NCBI GenBank assembly: GCA_041744735.1
Contig: JBGTKH010000385.1
Location: 1-7,438 of the forward strand
DNA: 7,438 nt
DNA from: JBGTKH01 sp041744735
Lineage (GTDB): Bacteria; Planctomycetota; Planctomycetia; Pirellulales; Pirellulaceae
Direction: 5' to 3'
Below the pieces are notes generated by a model that did not search any database, was not told the origin of the DNA, and saw only the letters and a program-made list of their open reading frames with translations. Made by a program: the position numbers and the translations under genes. This document shows, one piece after another, positions 5,430 through 7,438 of this stretch; positions within the stretch are counted from its first letter, which is position 1; the number at the start of each line of letters is the position of its first letter.

Positions 5430-7319
5430 ATGCCACACAAACTGCTGCAAATCGGTCCGCGGATCACGGCGCTGCCGATCATTCATGGCAGCGGCGATTT
5501 TGCGTTGGAAGTGCGGCGGGTGATGCTTGAGGAACCGTTTGATTGCGTGGCCGTGCCGCTGCCGTCGTCGTTTCAGGCGGATGTCGAGCGCGCGATTCAA
5601 TTCCTGCCCACGCCGACAATGGTGACACAGTCCGAGACGCCCCGGTTTCGCACCGAATGGACGCCGGAGATCGACGAACTCGACGAGTTCGATGACCAGG
5701 ATGACGATCTGACGCTCAGCTACGTGCCGATCGATCCATGCCAAGGTGTGATCATGGCGCTGCGCATCGCGCTGGGCGAGCACATTCCGCGGGCCTTTAT
5801 CGACTTGGAAACGGCGAGTTTCGAACCTCACAGCGCGGTGCTGCCCGACCCTTACGCGCTGAAGAAGGTCTCGATCGAGAAGTTTGCGGCGGCGTTGTTG
5901 CCCGCGATCGCTCGTCCGTCGGCCGGCCAGCCACAGGAGCGCGTCGTGCACATGGCCGCTCGATTGCGCGAATTGGAGCAGCAATACAAGTCGATTCTGC
6001 TCGTCTGCTCCGTGCTCGATTGGCCGTGGATTCGCGAAGCCTACGTCGAACAAACTCCATCGACGGCCGAACACGATTCTGTCGAAGAAACCGTCGTCTA
6101 TGAACCGGATGCGCAGACTCTGATCTTCATGCTCGGCGAACTGCCCTTCATCACGGCCTTGTACCAACGGGCTCGGGCGGAATTGGAAGATGACGAGAAT
6201 CTGTCCATCGACGGCGTAAAGGAGTTGCTGCTGGCCGCGCGCGATTCCTACCGCGCGGATTTGAAACAGCGGGCTCGTAAAATCACGCCGCACCTATTAC
6301 GAACCTGTCTGCGCTACATTCGCAATCTGTCTCTGATTGAGAGGCGGATGACGCCGGACTTGTACACGCTGGTCATGGCGGCCAAGCAAATCGCCGGCGA
6401 CCAGTACGCGCTGCACGTGGCCGAGAAGGCTCGCGACTATCCTCATCAGCAGTCGACCGGTTTCGAGCCGATCAAGCTGGGCATCGAACAAGGGCGATTG
6501 CCCGGCGACGAGATTGTGGACTTGGTCAGCCGCTTGCCCGGCCCGGCGCTAACGTGGCGCACGTGCGAGTTACGCCGCCGCCCTGATCGCCGCGAAGTCG
6601 AAAAATGGCAAATGCGTTGGAATCCATTCATGCATTGCAGTTGGCCGCCTGAAGATGAACTGATCGAAAACTTTCGCGCCCACGTGTTCAACCGCGCCAA
6701 GGCGATCATGGGTGCCGATTTGGCCCGCACCGAAAAGTTCACCACCAGCGTGCAAGACGGAATTGACATCCGCGAGACGCTCCGGCATTGGTATGAAGGA
6801 GACATCTATGTCAAGGTCCTGCCGCCGAATCGCGGGAATCTGGATTCGGTTGTGATGTTGTTCGATTCGCCGGCCGATCCGCGCGATTACCCGTGGCGGT
6901 CCACTTGGTACGCCGAGCACGCCAGCGAATCGACATTGGTCTTTTTCTCCAGTGATTATCGCAATGAGATGGTCGGACCGGGCATCGGACTGGCCACGTA
7001 TGGCGGTGCGCTGTTCATTTTCCCACCTGTTGCCATTTCCGACGTGTGGCTCGATCCGCGGCTGGATTTCACTGAAACAATGGAAGAGCGATTGTTGGCC
7101 GCCGCCTGTCTGCACAGCCAATGCCGGCAAATCGCATTGCTCAGCCCGCTGCCACCGGGCCCCGGCTGGCGGCGACTGGCCAAGCGATTCGGCAAAAGTT
7201 GGGTGCACGTGCCGCTAAGTCACTTCAGCGACTCGACCATCCAACAACTGCGGATGGCGCACGTGCTGAACGGCAAAGAAGTGCGCAGCTACGCGGCACA
7301 GTTCATTCGCCGGGTGTGA
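5430..7319 (+). CDS. Large hypothetical protein; N-terminal region resembles TraB/ChaN/DUF5682-type proteins
   Basis: I cannot name this 629-aa protein with confidence. The N-terminal 205 residues follow the motif order I associate with the TraB/ChaN/DUF5682 group. This order is a His-Gly loop with a following helix (IIHGSGDFALEVRR, 17-30), a hydrophobic strand FDCVAVPLPSS (37-47), a segment near 100-127 ending in PRAFIDLE, and then RVVHMAARLREL (171-182) followed by the strand SILLVCSVLDWPW (188-200). In active members the last strand usually leads to a Gly-x-His-type site, which is absent here. An acidic stretch (79-93) interrupts the domain. Residues 230-629 match nothing I know and show no membrane segment or signal peptide. 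ATG at 5430 is preferred because the frame back to ATG 5298 crosses an inverted repeat and a -10-like site. No Shine-Dalgarno is seen. The protein follows the MoxR-type gene, separated from it by the HAD and 55-aa genes. The gene is certain, but its family is a guess. Confidence 0.85.
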   Translation: MPHKLLQIGPRITALPIIHGSGDFALEVRRVMLEEPFDCVAVPLPSSFQADVERAIQFLPTPTMVTQSETPRFRTEWTPEIDELDEFDDQDDDLTLSYVPIDPCQGVIMALRIALGEHIPRAFIDLETASFEPHSAVLPDPYALKKVSIEKFAAALLPAIARPSAGQPQERVVHMAARLRELEQQYKSILLVCSVLDWPWIREAYVEQTPSTAEHDSVEETVVYEPDAQTLIFMLGELPFITALYQRARAELEDDENLSIDGVKELLLAARDSYRADLKQRARKITPHLLRTCLRYIRNLSLIERRMTPDLYTLVMAAKQIAGDQYALHVAEKARDYPHQQSTGFEPIKLGIEQGRLPGDEIVDLVSRLPGPALTWRTCELRRRPDRREVEKWQMRWNPFMHCSWPPEDELIENFRAHVFNRAKAIMGADLARTEKFTTSVQDGIDIRETLRHWYEGDIYVKVLPPNRGNLDSVVMLFDSPADPRDYPWRSTWYAEHASESTLVFFSSDYRNEMVGPGIGLATYGGALFIFPPVAISDVWLDPRLDFTETMEERLLAAACLHSQCRQIALLSPLPPGPGWRRLAKRFGKSWVHVPLSHFSDSTIQQLRMAHVLNGKEVRSYAAQFIRRV

Positions 7320-7392
7320 GTTTGCATCCCACTTGGGCACGTAATGGGCTGCGTCCCAATTTCGTGAGGCGAACAAGAATGAACTGAGGGTG

Positions 7393-7438
7393 GCTGGGGC
7401 TGAGTCCGCGAAGCCCCAGCTTGCGATGCACTGGGGCT
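7393..7438. repeat. Palindromic repeat at the right window edge
   Basis: GCTGGGGCT (7393-7401) pairs with AGCCCCAGC (7412-7420) across a 10-nt loop. CTGGGGCT recurs at 7431-7438 and could pair with the same middle arm, so two hairpins are mutually exclusive. The first and third arms are 37 nt apart, which suggests a tandem palindromic unit that continues past the window. No T-run is present, so this is more likely a dispersed repeat than an intrinsic terminator. Between the stop codon at 7319 and this element I see nothing else. Confidence 0.65.

Noticed and set aside
5162..5436. Two minus-strand frames of 74 and 83 codons in the intergenic region
   Set aside because: They overlap each other and the start of the 629-aa gene, have no ribosome binding site, and cross the inverted repeat at 5260-5323.
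5675..5691. 17-nt palindrome CGAACTCG-A-CGAGTTCG resembling the REP core at 2276-2295
   Set aside because: It lies inside an acidic coding stretch (ELDEFD) where GAA, CTC, GAC, GAG and TTC codons produce it. It lacks the GTAG foot and the 4-nt loop of the REP elements.
5391..6293. A 300-codon minus-strand frame inside the 629-aa gene
   Set aside because: Its Arg/His/Gln-rich composition is typical of a shadow frame, and the plus-strand frame is far longer and runs on to 7319.
7121..7387. An 88-codon plus-strand frame overlapping the end of the 629-aa gene
   Set aside because: It is out of frame with the large gene over most of its length, has no ribosome binding site and shows only low-complexity basic composition.

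Overview
The window looks like a chromosomal segment of a planctomycete or a similarly repeat-rich free-living bacterium. This is inference from several things: moderately high GC in most genes, almost no Shine-Dalgarno sites, an Uma2-type endonuclease gene, a lone MoxR-type ATPase next to a large hypothetical protein, and palindromic and heptameric intergenic repeats. No 16S rRNA or other marker gene is present to confirm it.

Layout. Positions 2-183 are a 26-copy heptamer tandem array whose last copy supplies the start codon of an oligopeptide/dipeptide ABC transporter ATPase (oppD/dppD-like, 176-1177). Its partner ATPase follows 22 nt later (oppF/dppF-like, 1200-2228). The permease and substrate-binding genes are not in the window and would be expected upstream. 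The oppF stop codon is overlapped by the first of two inverted 27-nt palindromic elements (2224-2250 and 2274-2300) that match the REP/inverse-REP (BIME) layout. Next come a well-formed extended -10 promoter and an Uma2-family endonuclease gene (2388-3068).

A MoxR-type AAA+ ATPase (3092-4057) follows. Its stop codon is followed directly by a second, degenerate array with 7-nt period (4058-4092). A HAD-superfamily phosphatase gene (4129-4986) is visibly more AT-rich than its neighbours. A previously uncalled 55-codon gene with a strong ribosome binding site lies on the minus strand (4940-5107) and overlaps the end of the HAD gene tail to tail. The intergenic region 5108-5429 carries two inverted repeats and a possible -10 element. 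The last gene (5430-7319, 629 aa) has no name I can give with certainty. Its first 200 residues follow the motif order of TraB/ChaN/DUF5682-type proteins, but with apparently degenerate active-site positions. The window ends in another palindromic repeat (7393-7438).

How the genes may work together. oppD and oppF encode the two nucleotide-binding subunits of one peptide importer. The MoxR ATPase and the 629-aa protein are the best candidates for an under-described module, because MoxR ATPases work with partner proteins and DUF5682-like proteins are known neighbours of MoxR genes. The HAD gene and the 55-aa gene look like an insertion between them. The Uma2 gene appears to be an independent unit.
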